From contig PGXW01000001.1 in the NCBI GenBank assembly GCA_002839355.1, positions 124,001-188,000 on the forward strand: 64,000 bases of DNA. Reading direction: 5' to 3'. Of this stretch, positions 28,196 through 37,264 are shown piece by piece. This DNA is from Spirochaetae bacterium HGW-Spirochaetae-2 (GTDB lineage: Bacteria > Spirochaetota > Spirochaetia > Sphaerochaetales > Sphaerochaetaceae). Below the pieces are notes generated by a model, which was not told the origin of the DNA, made no database searches, and saw only the letters and a program-made list of their open reading frames with translations. The number at the start of each line of letters is the position of its first letter. Positions within the stretch are counted from its first letter, which is position 1. The translations under genes and the position numbers were made by a program.

Positions 28196-28890
28196 ACCCA
28201 TATCTCATTGATCACGTGGCTCTTCCGCAAGCCCTTCTCCTCAAATCCTGTGGTCGGTCTCCACGAGTGCGGTGGCGAGAACCCTCCATGGGGGTTGAAC
28301 AGCGATTCTACGGAGTTGAACACCTCGATCATTTGGTAGGCATACTCTTCCCAATCGGTTACACAATAGATGTATCCTCCTGGAGCGAGTTTCTTTGCCA
28401 ACAGCTCGGCGAACGGCAACTGGACAAGTCTACGTTTATGATGCTTCTTCTTAGGCCAGGGATCGGGAAAGAATATGTGGAATCCGGAGATACTTCCATC
28501 CGGTATCATGGTCTTCAACACTTCGACAGCGTCGAAACGCATCAATTTCAGGTTGGAAATCTGCTGCTTTCCAACCGCCGACAACAATTTGGAGAACCCG
28601 TTGAGAAAAACTTCTATCGCAAGAAAATTCGACAAGGGCATTTGCGTGGCGATGCGTTCTGTTGTATGACCCATACCGAACCCAATTTCAAGGATCACCG
28701 GATTGGAGTTCCCGAATACCTCGGAAAAATCAAGTTGTCGATCCTGGAATGGAACAACATACTGTTCCGAATAGGTTTCCAGAGCTTCCTTTTGATACGG
28801 GGCGAGTCTTGATCCACGCAAGACAAAACTCTTGATACTCCGTTTTCCATCCTCCGACGGGCTCTCTACCCGTCCAGTCCCAACTTCCAT
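28177..28890 (-). CDS. trmB: tRNA (guanine-N7-)-methyltransferase
   Basis: 237 residues. Methylates G46 of tRNA with S-adenosylmethionine. SAM site ILEIGFGMGHTTE, then the family hallmark FFPDPWPKKKHHKRRL and the C-terminal TGFEEKG segment. An extra 25-30 residues precede the usual start. GGAGG sits five bases before ATG. It follows mfd by 13 bases and is probably cotranscribed with it. Confidence 0.93.
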   Translation of the reverse strand: MEVGTGRVESPSEDGKRSIKSFVLRGSRLAPYQKEALETYSEQYVVPFQDRQLDFSEVFGNSNPVILEIGFGMGHTTERIATQMPLSNFLAIEVFLNGFSKLLSAVGKQQISNLKLMRFDAVEVLKTMIPDGSISGFHIFFPDPWPKKKHHKRRLVQLPFAELLAKKLAPGGYIYCVTDWEEYAYQMIEVFNSVESLFNPHGGFSPPHSWRPTTGFEEKGLRKSHVINEIWVEKSRG

Positions 28891-28903
28891 GCAATCCTCC
28901 GAA

Positions 28904-31900
28904 TCATGCCAATCTTTGTAGAGTTTCCAATATGAACAACGACTTGTCCTTCAACGAGACAGCATCGGTACGCAACGTAAGCACATTCATTCTCCGTTGG
29001 TCAATCCCTACTTTTCCGTTACCCAATCGTAGGAGTTCCATGACTTTATCGATAGCGATATCCTTCACCTTCGCAAATTCCACAGTGACCACTCCATTTC
29101 GTTCCTTCAGGTGGTGTATCGACAATTTGCGGCAGATGATCTTCAATTCTGCGATATACAGAAGGTTGACCACCACTTCAGGCATCGTACCGAACCGATC
29201 TTCCATCTCGGCAGTCAATGCCTGCAACTGTACATCACTGGAGATCGAGGCGATCTTTTTGTAGATATCGAATTTGATCGAGGGCTCGCTGATGTACGTA
29301 TCGGGAATAAATCCGGAATAATCGAGCTCAAGGAACACTTCCTTGCTCTCTTCGGCCGATCCGTCCTTCAACAATTCGGCGATCGCCTCATCGAGGATGC
29401 GCAAGTACATATCCAATCCGACCGAAGCCAGCTGTCCGCTTTGCTCACGTCCCAACAGATTTCCTGTCCCACGTATCTCCATATCCTTCATGGCTATCTT
29501 GAAACCACTTCCCAGTTCGGTATGTTCCGAAATGACCTTCAGACGCTTGACCGCGATTTCACTGATAGCACTCAATTCGGGGTAGAACAGATAGGCGTAG
29601 GCCTCCTGGTCACTCCGACCTACCCGCCCGCGCAACTGGTACAATTGAGACACCCCATAGCGGTCGGCCCGGTCGATTATGATGGTATTCACATTCGGAA
29701 TATCGATCCCGTTCTCTATTAACGTTGTGGATACCAACACCTGGATTCCCTGATGGATGAACCGTCGCATGATATCCTCGATCTCCTCGGGGTCCATCTG
29801 GCCATGGATCGCTTCAATCACAACTTCAGGCATATGCTTGGAAAGCATATGAACAACTTCCACGAGTGTATTGATGCGGTTGTGCAAGAAGAACACCTGA
29901 CCGCCACGGTTCAATTCGTACCTGATCGCATTGACAATGGTAGGAATATCGAATTCCTTGATGACGGTCTTGATCGGCCGCCGTTGGATCGGGGGTGTAG
30001 TCAAAAGGGACATGTCCCGGATTTTCAACAGTGACATGTAGAGAGTCCTCGGAATCGGTGTGGCCGACAGTGCGATCGAATCGATATTCGCCTTCAGCTC
30101 CTTCACCTTCTCCTTGTCCTTGACTCCAAACCGCTGTTCCTCATCGATGATAAGCAATCCCAGGTCCTTGAAGACCACATCCTTTTGGAGCAACCGATGT
30201 GTTCCCACCAGGATATCCACTTGCCCTTCCTTCAGCCTGTTCAAGATCTCCTTCTGGTGCTTTTTCACGATAATTCTGGAAATAACTTCAGCTTTGACTG
30301 GGAACTGGCCCAACCGCTGCAGCAATGTCTCGTAATGTTGTTCAGCTAGAATGGTCGTCGGGGCTAGGATCGCAACCTGCTTGCCCGCCATGACCGCCTT
30401 GAATGCGGCCCGAAGCGCTATTTCAGTCTTGCCGTATCCGACATCTCCACAAATGAGCCTGTCCATTACAATTGGACTTTCCATATCGTGCTTGATATCC
30501 TCGATACAGGTGAGCTGGTCCTCGGTTTCCTCGAATGGGAAGGAAGCTTCGAATTCGAGCTGCCAATCGGTGTCCTTGGGGTATGGATATCCCTTGCTGC
30601 TTTTCCTTCTCGCATACAGTTGGATCAATCTTCCGGCCAATTCCTCTGCGGACTTCCTGGCCTTGGCCTTTTTGTTTTCCCAACCTTGGCCGCCCAATTT
30701 GTCGAGCCTGGGTGTCCCACCCTCGCTTCCGATGTACCGTTGGATCAAGTTGGCCTGTTCAATGGGGACAAAAAGCGTTTCGTTGTCCGCATAGGCAATC
30801 TTGATATAATCCCGCTCTTTTCCCGACATGGTGATCCGATCGATCTTAAGGAATTTTCCGACACCATAGTTCATATGCACGACATGGTCGCCTTCGTTGA
30901 GGTCGACAAACGAATCGAGTGGAGAGGATTGTACCTTGTGCAGTGTCTTCACAACCTGCTTGCGCCTTCCGAATATCTCATGGTCGCAAATTGCCACCAA
31001 TTTCTGGCTGCTGATCGAAAATCCGCCACTGATCTCAAGGTCCAACACCTGCAGAGAGGCAAATTGACTGAGCATGTTGTTCAAACGTTTGCGCTGAAGG
31101 TCGGATCCTGCGAATATCACAACCTTGTACCCATTCCCCATCAATTGGGACAACTCTTCCTTCAACATCACAAAATTGCCGAAGAATGACCGGGGTCCAT
31201 CGACATCGAAAGCAAAGACGCCCTTTTGTTGCCCCCTCACCTCGATCAGTACTGTGGAACGCAGCCAAGTTTCGAAGAATTTCGGGTAATCGAACAGCAA
31301 TTCGGCCGGCTTTGGCGACATGCGGTCAATAAGGAACGCATCCCGATACAACGCCTTGGCTTCGACCATGAGGGAATGGAAAGAAGTCTCCAGACGTTCC
31401 ATCCCAAGAAAGAACACATAATCCTTTTCATGCAGGTAGGAGGAAATGGTGGAGGTCTCGATCTTCTGCTGTTCCTTCAGTATCGTTACATTGATATGCC
31501 CGAGTGTTTTGATCGTGTCCTGTGTCAATGGATCGAAGGAGGTTATCCTCTCGATGCGGTCCCAATCGGCATATATCCTTACCGGGTATGGGCTGTCATA
31601 GGGAAAAAAATCGACGACCTCACCGTGTATGGAGAATTCTCCCGGAACCGCGGTACTTGGGCTGCGGTAATATCCTCCGGCAGACAACGTGTTTGCGATT
31701 TTTGTCGAATCGAAGGTATCGCTTACCCGCAAATGCATCTCGGATGCTTGCAGGGACTCGAGGGAAACCACCGGCGAGACGAAAGCCCGCAGATGGGTCA
31801 CGACCATGCGTGTCGGATGCTCGATACAGGCTGCAAATGCCTTCAATTGCGAATATTCCCTGTCTGTTCCTTCCCAAGGACTATACAACAGCTTTCCATT

Positions 31901-32152
31901 GGAAGGAAGATAGATATGGGGAACTCCCGCAGTCTGCAAATCCTTGCACAATTGCATCGCAGAGACTTCGGTCGGGCAGAGGGCCCAAATACGTCGATCC
32001 AGCGAACGGGCATAAACCGACAGGGCCTCGGCAAGGGGATACCCCTCCAGACCTTCGATGAACTGACGAATGGAGCAATCCTGTTTGAACGACTTGTACG
32101 CGTCGGTACTTTTGATATAGGATTGCACGAGCGGACCGATATGTTGTTGCAT
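28904..32152 (-). CDS. mfd: Transcription-repair coupling factor Mfd
   Basis: 1082 residues, slightly shorter than E. coli Mfd (1148). N-terminal UvrB-like region (with GEFSIHGEVVDFFPYD), the RNA polymerase-interacting CarD-like domain around GDHVVHMNYGVGKF, the RecG-like SF2 translocase (ICGDVGYGKTE Walker A, LLIIDEEQRFG Walker B, TGNLLGREQSG later) and the C-terminal TRCF domain. It removes stalled RNA polymerase and recruits UvrA. ATG 32152 was chosen over open frame further upstream because homology begins there; the ribosome site is weak. Divergent from the phosphatase-family gene, with 38 bases between starts. Confidence 0.95.
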   Translation of the reverse strand: MQQHIGPLVQSYIKSTDAYKSFKQDCSIRQFIEGLEGYPLAEALSVYARSLDRRIWALCPTEVSAMQLCKDLQTAGVPHIYLPSNGKLLYSPWEGTDREYSQLKAFAACIEHPTRMVVTHLRAFVSPVVSLESLQASEMHLRVSDTFDSTKIANTLSAGGYYRSPSTAVPGEFSIHGEVVDFFPYDSPYPVRIYADWDRIERITSFDPLTQDTIKTLGHINVTILKEQQKIETSTISSYLHEKDYVFFLGMERLETSFHSLMVEAKALYRDAFLIDRMSPKPAELLFDYPKFFETWLRSTVLIEVRGQQKGVFAFDVDGPRSFFGNFVMLKEELSQLMGNGYKVVIFAGSDLQRKRLNNMLSQFASLQVLDLEISGGFSISSQKLVAICDHEIFGRRKQVVKTLHKVQSSPLDSFVDLNEGDHVVHMNYGVGKFLKIDRITMSGKERDYIKIAYADNETLFVPIEQANLIQRYIGSEGGTPRLDKLGGQGWENKKAKARKSAEELAGRLIQLYARRKSSKGYPYPKDTDWQLEFEASFPFEETEDQLTCIEDIKHDMESPIVMDRLICGDVGYGKTEIALRAAFKAVMAGKQVAILAPTTILAEQHYETLLQRLGQFPVKAEVISRIIVKKHQKEILNRLKEGQVDILVGTHRLLQKDVVFKDLGLLIIDEEQRFGVKDKEKVKELKANIDSIALSATPIPRTLYMSLLKIRDMSLLTTPPIQRRPIKTVIKEFDIPTIVNAIRYELNRGGQVFFLHNRINTLVEVVHMLSKHMPEVVIEAIHGQMDPEEIEDIMRRFIHQGIQVLVSTTLIENGIDIPNVNTIIIDRADRYGVSQLYQLRGRVGRSDQEAYAYLFYPELSAISEIAVKRLKVISEHTELGSGFKIAMKDMEIRGTGNLLGREQSGQLASVGLDMYLRILDEAIAELLKDGSAEESKEVFLELDYSGFIPDTYISEPSIKFDIYKKIASISSDVQLQALTAEMEDRFGTMPEVVVNLLYIAELKIICRKLSIHHLKERNGVVTVEFAKVKDIAIDKVMELLRLGNGKVGIDQRRMNVLTLRTDAVSLKDKSLFILETLQRLA

Positions 32153-32190
32153 AACCGCACATACCCTAGCACAGAGAGGAAAGGTATTCA

Positions 32191-32976
32191 ATGGATGCGT
32201 ATGATCATATAGCCCAGTTGTTGACTGAAATGGGAGACTATGCTTGTATCGCTCAAGCTGACATATCACGGGATTACAAGGATGACGGATCCGTTCTTAC
32301 AAAGACAGACACAACGATAAACGAGCGGGTCGGCAATGCGCTTGCCGAACTTTTCCCCGAAGCCAATGTCGTTACGGAAGAAGCGGTACGGCCGTTCGAC
32401 CCCAATGCTCCGCTGACATTCATTCTGGATCCGATAGACGGTACCGACGTATATAGCCAGGGCCTCCCCGGCTGGTGCATATCGCTGGGCATACTCGACG
32501 TGAACCGCCGGTGCATAGGCGGCATGGTGTACGCACCACGTTGGGGGTTGAGTCGGGATGAGGACATGTTCCTCCGATTGGATCCCGGAAAGGAATTGTT
32601 GCTGAATGGAAAACCCTTGAAGCCCCGTCTCACACACACCGCACTGGAACAAATCGCAATGGCTTCACATGCCCCAAGATATATTTCGATCAAGCGGTTC
32701 GACGGAAAGATCAGGTGTTATGGCTCGAATATCCTGCACATGATATCACCGTTGATCCATCCACATATCCAGGGAGCTGTCTCGGTACCTTGTTTCGCTT
32801 GGGATATCGCAGGTGCCCACGCATTGCTCGAGTCGCAGGGAATGACAGTGCAATATGCCGACGGCTCCCCTTTCCTCTATACCGACGCCTTGTTGTTCGA
32901 ACGGAAGGCTTTTGAGGGAATAGTCCTCTCTGGAACAGCCGAAGCGGTATCGACCATGGCTACTCTCTTTAGTTGA
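32191..32976 (+). CDS. Inositol monophosphatase-family phosphatase
   Basis: 261 residues. Metal-binding motifs: TEEAVRPF (Glu), DPIDGTDVYSQG (the WDPIDGT-like core) and WDIAGAHALLE near the C-terminus. Members hydrolyse inositol-1-phosphate, fructose-1,6-bisphosphate or 3'-phosphoadenosine 5'-phosphate with Mg. DVYSQG in place of the usual TNF(V/A)HG departs from typical SuhB, so a CysQ-like or other sugar-phosphate role is possible. Good GAGG ribosome site. Ends 7 bases from the convergent transporter gene. Confidence 0.8.
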   Translation: MDAYDHIAQLLTEMGDYACIAQADISRDYKDDGSVLTKTDTTINERVGNALAELFPEANVVTEEAVRPFDPNAPLTFILDPIDGTDVYSQGLPGWCISLGILDVNRRCIGGMVYAPRWGLSRDEDMFLRLDPGKELLLNGKPLKPRLTHTALEQIAMASHAPRYISIKRFDGKIRCYGSNILHMISPLIHPHIQGAVSVPCFAWDIAGAHALLESQGMTVQYADGSPFLYTDALLFERKAFEGIVLSGTAEAVSTMATLFS

Positions 32977-32983
32977 AGACAGG

Positions 32984-33670
32984 TCAATTCGCTATGATTC
33001 CCCTCTCGTGCCATCGTCGGGCCAGGTACATGAAGGGAGTATCCAACGCGGAGACCAACCATTTCAACAGGTAGGTGGTCACCATGATCTGCCAGAGGAT
33101 ATCCCACCCATAGACACCATAGAAGGCGATCACTGTGAACAACAGCGTGTCGATCAATTGACTTACCATCGTGCTTGCATTGTTTCTCAGCCAGAGCCAT
33201 TTTGCCTCTGGCTTTTTTCTTTTCCAATAATCGAAGGCATTGATATCGTGAAGTTGCGACACCAGGTAGGCGACCAGACTTCCCAATGCGATTCGCGGCA
33301 TCAGGCCGAATATCGTCACCATGCTTTCCTGTACGAAATCGGAGGCCGCCGGGTGGAACAACAATGCGACATTCATGAACAAAGTCATCACAACCAACGA
33401 AAAGAATCCGATACCGACGGCTTTTGCGGCATCCTTCTTCCCGAAGCACTCGCTCAAGATATCGGTAGCCAGGAAACTGGTGGCATAGACGATGTTTCCC
33501 AGTGTAGCTTCAAGCCCAAAGAGTACGACAGTCTTGGTTACCTGGATATTTGCGAGTATCACAGAGACAGGTATCCAAATAAACAATCCTGTTCGACCCC
33601 ACAATCGGAATGCAATCATGATTGCGATGAAATTCAACACCAGCATGAGGACCCAAAATAATTCATTCAC
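32984..33670 (-). CDS. Queuosine-precursor transporter family (YhhQ/VUT) membrane protein
   Basis: 228 residues from GTG 33670, which overlaps the previous stop as GTGA. About six membrane segments. Family signatures: ANIQVTKTV, ATSFLATDILSE, LVSQLHDINAFDYWKRK and NNASTMVSQLIDT. YhhQ-type proteins import queuosine precursors (preQ0/preQ1). The operon partners (THEP1-like NTPase and an ACT regulator) are not standard queuosine genes, so the cargo is uncertain. Third gene of that operon. Confidence 0.88.
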   Translation of the reverse strand: MNELFWVLMLVLNFIAIMIAFRLWGRTGLFIWIPVSVILANIQVTKTVVLFGLEATLGNIVYATSFLATDILSECFGKKDAAKAVGIGFFSLVVMTLFMNVALLFHPAASDFVQESMVTIFGLMPRIALGSLVAYLVSQLHDINAFDYWKRKKPEAKWLWLRNNASTMVSQLIDTLLFTVIAFYGVYGWDILWQIMVTTYLLKWLVSALDTPFMYLARRWHERGIIAN

Positions 33671-34191
33671 TTTACAATCTTCTCCAACTGTACTTCCCAA
33701 GGTTTGTCGGCATGCAATATAACCACATTGTCCCCGGATATTCCATACGTTTCCATCACACGTTCGAGCAACGGCTTGCGGACCACCGCTATGACCGTAC
33801 CGCCATATGATTCCAAAACGGACTTGAAAGTTGCGTGCAAGGCCTTCCCTTCCAGCTCCATGGGCCCGATTTCGTCGAACGTCATATAGTCGGTACTGTC
33901 GTGCATTGCCATGACTCGTTCATGCGCCCAGGTGAAAGTCTGCGTATCGACCCAAAAACGACCATATCGTTCCCACCCGGAGTGTTCTTCCGTCGACAAC
34001 AACAAACGGAGATCGCCGCTTCCCTGATCACTCCACACCCAATCCTTCTTCTGTTGGTTCGGTAGCGGTGCAACTTGGATAACACCTCCAAACCTATATC
34101 CGGCCGAATCGAGTCTTGAACAAAGCGTATACAACAAGGTGGTTTTCCCACTATTGACCGGACCTGTAACCACTATCGGGGTATGTTGCAT
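33667..34191 (-). CDS. THEP1-like nucleoside-triphosphatase (P-loop NTPase)
   Basis: 174 residues from ATG 34191; the ATG overlaps the previous TGA (TGATG) and has GGAGG upstream. Walker A GPVNSGKTTLL and Walker B TFDEIGPMELEG match the NTPase_1/THEP1 family, small enzymes that hydrolyse NTPs slowly and look kinase-like; some bacterial members sit beside transporters or cofactor genes. The substrate is unknown. Overlaps with both neighbours imply fixed co-expression with the transporter. Confidence 0.75.
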   Translation of the reverse strand: MQHTPIVVTGPVNSGKTTLLYTLCSRLDSAGYRFGGVIQVAPLPNQQKKDWVWSDQGSGDLRLLLSTEEHSGWERYGRFWVDTQTFTWAHERVMAMHDSTDYMTFDEIGPMELEGKALHATFKSVLESYGGTVIAVVRKPLLERVMETYGISGDNVVILHADKPWEVQLEKIVK

Positions 34192-34847
34192 CAAGCGCCT
34201 CCGAGAAAGCTTTGCAAAACGGTAAAGGCATCCATGGAATCCTCACGTCGAATGACGAATGTCAGTTCGTTCATGGTGGAGATTATCTCATTCACATTGA
34301 TTTCCTCCCATGCAAGTTTCCGTACCGCTTCGTATACTATCCCTGGGGTAGACATGAAATCACCGGAGAAAACCAATGAGAGCGCCACAAGGTCTCCCAT
34401 CCTATGCAAGACAGTCTCGCCGGTGGTCAGTGCGGTAACGGTATCAAGATATTTTTCGCTGAACGAGAGACTGACTTCGTGGCTACCCATGGTTACATTC
34501 AGGAAGTCTCCCGACGATGGTGTAACCAGATTGTACAACTCCCCCAGTTTCGCCATTATGGTTTCGCTTCGTACCAGGTTGATGTCGTATATATTGGTCT
34601 TCATCATGATTTCATAGCGCAAATCGTAATGCTTCTGTTCAGTGTCCTTCTTTCGCAATTCCTCTGCGTAGCGCCGGATTGCCATGACAATCGCAGAATT
34701 CTTCACTTCCTTCCCATGCAATTCCTCTACGGTCGGTTGGATCGAAGATGCATAATTGCTGTAACTCAAGATACCTTGGATGAGCATTTCATACAGAAAT
34801 GGCGTTCGATCGATAATTCGTTTTACAGATGTACTGACAGATTCCAT
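34191..34847 (-). CDS. Predicted regulator with N-terminal winged helix and C-terminal ACT domain
   Basis: 218 residues, function not recognised. Residues 1-65 (RTPFLYEMLIQGILSYSNYA, then a helix-rich stretch ending MAIRRYAEEL) look like a winged-helix DNA-binding part. The C-terminal 70 residues (LVFSGDFMSTPGIVYEAVRKL, INVNEIISTMNELTFVI) follow the ACT-domain pattern of aspartate kinases, which bind amino acids. ATG 34847 has GAGG upstream. A perfect inverted repeat overlaps its own -10 box, consistent with autoregulation. First gene of the operon with the NTPase and transporter. Confidence 0.6.
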   Translation of the reverse strand: MESVSTSVKRIIDRTPFLYEMLIQGILSYSNYASSIQPTVEELHGKEVKNSAIVMAIRRYAEELRKKDTEQKHYDLRYEIMMKTNIYDINLVRSETIMAKLGELYNLVTPSSGDFLNVTMGSHEVSLSFSEKYLDTVTALTTGETVLHRMGDLVALSLVFSGDFMSTPGIVYEAVRKLAWEEINVNEIISTMNELTFVIRREDSMDAFTVLQSFLGGA

Positions 34848-34868
34848 AGTCACCTCGATTGTTCCCGA

Positions 34869-34909
34869 TTGCTTGTGTTATTATTATCACAAGCAACTCC
34901 CACTTTCAA
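34869..34909 (-). promoter_or_regulatory. Promoter with overlapping 9+9 bp inverted-repeat operator
   Basis: TTGCTTGTG (34869-34877) and CACAAGCAA (34888-34896) form a perfect 9+9 inverted repeat with a 10-base ATT-repeat spacer. On the minus strand TTGAAA (34904-34909) and, after 17 bases, TAATAA (34881-34886) make a promoter whose -10 box lies in that spacer. A bound protein would block RNA polymerase. Likely target of the ACT-domain regulator encoded 22 bases downstream. Confidence 0.6.
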
Positions 34910-35008
34910 TATATAAATAACATTTTGCAGAATATATTTACAAATAGACTCGTTTCACTGGTGGATACAACCAAGTATCCAATTTTCAGAAAATCGTTGG
35001 AAGACAAT

Positions 35009-35036
35009 TTGCACAATTTCAATTGTATGCTATAGT
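35009..35036 (+). promoter_or_regulatory. Promoter of nrdR
   Basis: TTGCAC (35009-35014), 16 bases, TATAGT (35031-35036), followed by GTG. GCTATAGTGTG resembles one half of an NrdR box (ACACTATATATAGTGT-like), so NrdR might bind its own promoter, but no clear second box is visible. Confidence 0.5.
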
Positions 35037-35068
35037 GTGATTTATCTTTTCAAAAGGAGCTATCCATC

Positions 35069-35533
35069 ATGTTATGCCCTCATTGCGGTCATATGGATGA
35101 CAAAGTGCTTGAATCGCGGCAAAACAGTAGTGGTTCCACCATTCGTCGAAGAAGGGAATGCCTTGCGTGTGGGTACCGTTTTACTTCCTACGAACGCATT
35201 GAGGAAAAACCATTGATGGTTGTGAAGCGTGATGGCCGCCGTGAACCGTTCGATATCAAGAAAGTCGAGCGGGGCCTCAGGATAACTACCGAGAAACGCC
35301 ATATTGGACAAGAAACGATCGAGCAGGTATTGCAGGACATCGAGGACGAGGTTGTGCTCAAGGCAGGAGCCAAGCGCGAGATATCCTCGAGAAGTATTGG
35401 TGAAGTGGCTTTGAAAAAATTATACACCATAGACACCGTGGCCTATATCCGGTTTGCTTCGGTGTATAGGGCTTTCGACAATGTCGACCAGTTCATTGAG
35501 GAAATCGAAAGTATTACACACAAACTGAAATAG
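35069..35533 (+). CDS. nrdR: Transcriptional repressor NrdR
   Basis: 154 residues, the usual length. The N-terminal zinc ribbon has CPHCGH and CLACGYRF, followed by the ATP-cone domain beginning VVKRDGRREPFD. NrdR senses ATP/dATP and represses ribonucleotide reductase genes. AAGGAGC precedes ATG. It converges on the dGTPase gene with 6 bases between stops, pairing two dNTP-pool genes. Confidence 0.96.
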   Translation: MLCPHCGHMDDKVLESRQNSSGSTIRRRRECLACGYRFTSYERIEEKPLMVVKRDGRREPFDIKKVERGLRITTEKRHIGQETIEQVLQDIEDEVVLKAGAKREISSRSIGEVALKKLYTIDTVAYIRFASVYRAFDNVDQFIEEIESITHKLK

Positions 35534-35539
35534 ATCCGT

Positions 35540-36703
35540 TTACTTTACATCAAACCATTTTCCAGTAATCGATTGCTCGATCCTTTCGTTCAAATGGTCG
35601 GGCTTCAGTATTTCATTCGCACAGTCTAGACAAAAATTGTCGCTCATCCCAGCGACATAATCGAAGATCAACCTGTCTATGGAACCATCATGCTGCAGAT
35701 ATGGCTGGTGCATCTCCTTCAGATGCAATGCGAATCCACCAGCCAGCATGTTCTTTTCCTCCATATAGGACTTTTCATCAAATCCATACATATCGAACAA
35801 GCCCTGCAGATAATCCACTATCAATGTCAGCAGTCTTGAGAAATACTTGCTGTACCCTTCCAACATGGGAGACAGGTATATCGAACGATAATTGAAATCC
35901 TTCATCGCCAGTACGGCCTCGAAGATCGAATCCGAGAACGATATGCCCGTTTCGGGTCGTGAGGTGTCGATGATATCATTCACCAGGGTATTGATGATAC
36001 TGGCATTGGTTGTCCCCAACCTGGCGACAACTATCTCGGGTATCGAAGCGGGATCAATAATCGACAATCGGCAGGCATCCTCGTAATCCCTGCCAAGGTA
36101 TGCGATCTGGTCGGAGAACCGAACTACCGCAGCTTCCCAGGTCGCCGGAATTGCCTCGGCACGACTGGTCATTGACGAAAGGTCCTTCTCGATGAACCGG
36201 GGCATAACCGATTGTTCGAATCGTTCTCCATTATGGCATGCGATTCCATCGCGCACGGCATAGGTAAGATTCATTCCCTTGCCATGTTCCGCAAGAAAAT
36301 CGACAATCCTCAAGGAATTCAATTCGTGCTCGAAACCACTGAAACCTTTGCTTTTCATCAGGGAAGCCAATATCCGCTCACCGACATGACCGAATGGGGT
36401 ATGGCCCAAGTCGTGTCCCATTCCGATTGCCCACGCCAATTCGGTATCCAGCCCCAAGCCCCTGCAGATAGCCGAGGCTATAGAAGCCACATGCAGCACA
36501 TGCTCCATGCGGGTGCAAATATGGTCGTTGCTTGGTGCGAAGAACACTTGGGTCTTATGCTTCAGTCTCCTGAAAGGCGAGCTGTGGATAATAGCGGTGG
36601 TATCCCGGTAGAATTCGCCGCGCACATCGGTTGTCCTGCTATGTAGGCGATGCTGGAGGACTTCCGCTGACAATCCATTCTCGAATACTCGTTTTCTATC
36701 CAT
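35540..36703 (-). CDS. dgt: dGTP triphosphohydrolase (HD family)
   Basis: 387 residues. Cuts dNTPs, typically dGTP, to the nucleoside and triphosphate. HD motif in GMGHDLGHTPFGHVGE, preceded by the RRLKHKTQVF and RMEHVLHVA segments. The start at ATG 36703 has GGAGGGG upstream; the frame is open a further 56 codons without homology. Divergent from a small membrane protein gene with 55 bases between. Confidence 0.93.
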   Translation of the reverse strand: MDRKRVFENGLSAEVLQHRLHSRTTDVRGEFYRDTTAIIHSSPFRRLKHKTQVFFAPSNDHICTRMEHVLHVASIASAICRGLGLDTELAWAIGMGHDLGHTPFGHVGERILASLMKSKGFSGFEHELNSLRIVDFLAEHGKGMNLTYAVRDGIACHNGERFEQSVMPRFIEKDLSSMTSRAEAIPATWEAAVVRFSDQIAYLGRDYEDACRLSIIDPASIPEIVVARLGTTNASIINTLVNDIIDTSRPETGISFSDSIFEAVLAMKDFNYRSIYLSPMLEGYSKYFSRLLTLIVDYLQGLFDMYGFDEKSYMEEKNMLAGGFALHLKEMHQPYLQHDGSIDRLIFDYVAGMSDNFCLDCANEILKPDHLNERIEQSITGKWFDVK

Positions 36704-36758
36704 TTCATCCCCTCCAAACCAACGGCAATACTTCCCTATCGGCACCCTCCATGGTATC

Positions 36759-37256
36759 ATGTTCCATATGCTGATGCTACTGGTAGCTGTTTTCACCACA
36801 TTGCTCTGCTTCCTCTCCGCTGTCGCTTGTCTTCGGTTCATCGTGTCGAGACAGGGGTGGTTCTGGGTCATTCCCTTGGTGATATCCCTGACTTTCCTCT
36901 ATATCAGTATTAATCCCCTCTATCAGATAGCTACAGGTATGGTTTCGGGGACCTATCAAGTGGAGATAAGTCCAGACCGCAATATACGCGAGATCGTCCC
37001 ACTCGTGATCGTACTGTTATGGTACACCATGATCATCACATTTCGGTATGCCCTGAAAATGGTTGTCCCCGACAACAAGCACCTTATCGACACCATGAAG
37101 AACCTGAAGGAATCCGAATATATGCAACGCATTGAATTGAGGAAATTCCATAAGGCCTCGCGACGTCAAAGAAGACGTGAGATCAAAATAAAGCGTGAGC
37201 ATGCAGGCACCCGATATCCACAGAAATGGGTAGCATTGTTTGACGAAAACAGTTGA
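36759..37256 (+). CDS. Membrane protein of unknown function upstream of aroKC
   Basis: 165 residues. Three hydrophobic segments (about 3-25, 34-58 and 75-95) are followed by a basic cytoplasmic tail of about 65 residues with RRQRRREIKIKRE. No family recognised. The ribosome site is weak; an ATG three codons later is possible. Eight bases separate its stop from the aroKC start, so the two are probably cotranscribed. Confidence 0.6.
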   Translation: MFHMLMLLVAVFTTLLCFLSAVACLRFIVSRQGWFWVIPLVISLTFLYISINPLYQIATGMVSGTYQVEISPDRNIREIVPLVIVLLWYTMIITFRYALKMVVPDNKHLIDTMKNLKESEYMQRIELRKFHKASRRQRRREIKIKREHAGTRYPQKWVALFDENS

Positions 37257-37264
37257 GGAACTGC

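Noticed and set aside
36704-36871. Upstream extension of the dgt frame by 56 codons
   Set aside because: No homology; the ATG at 36703 has a strong GGAGGGG site and fits the family start.
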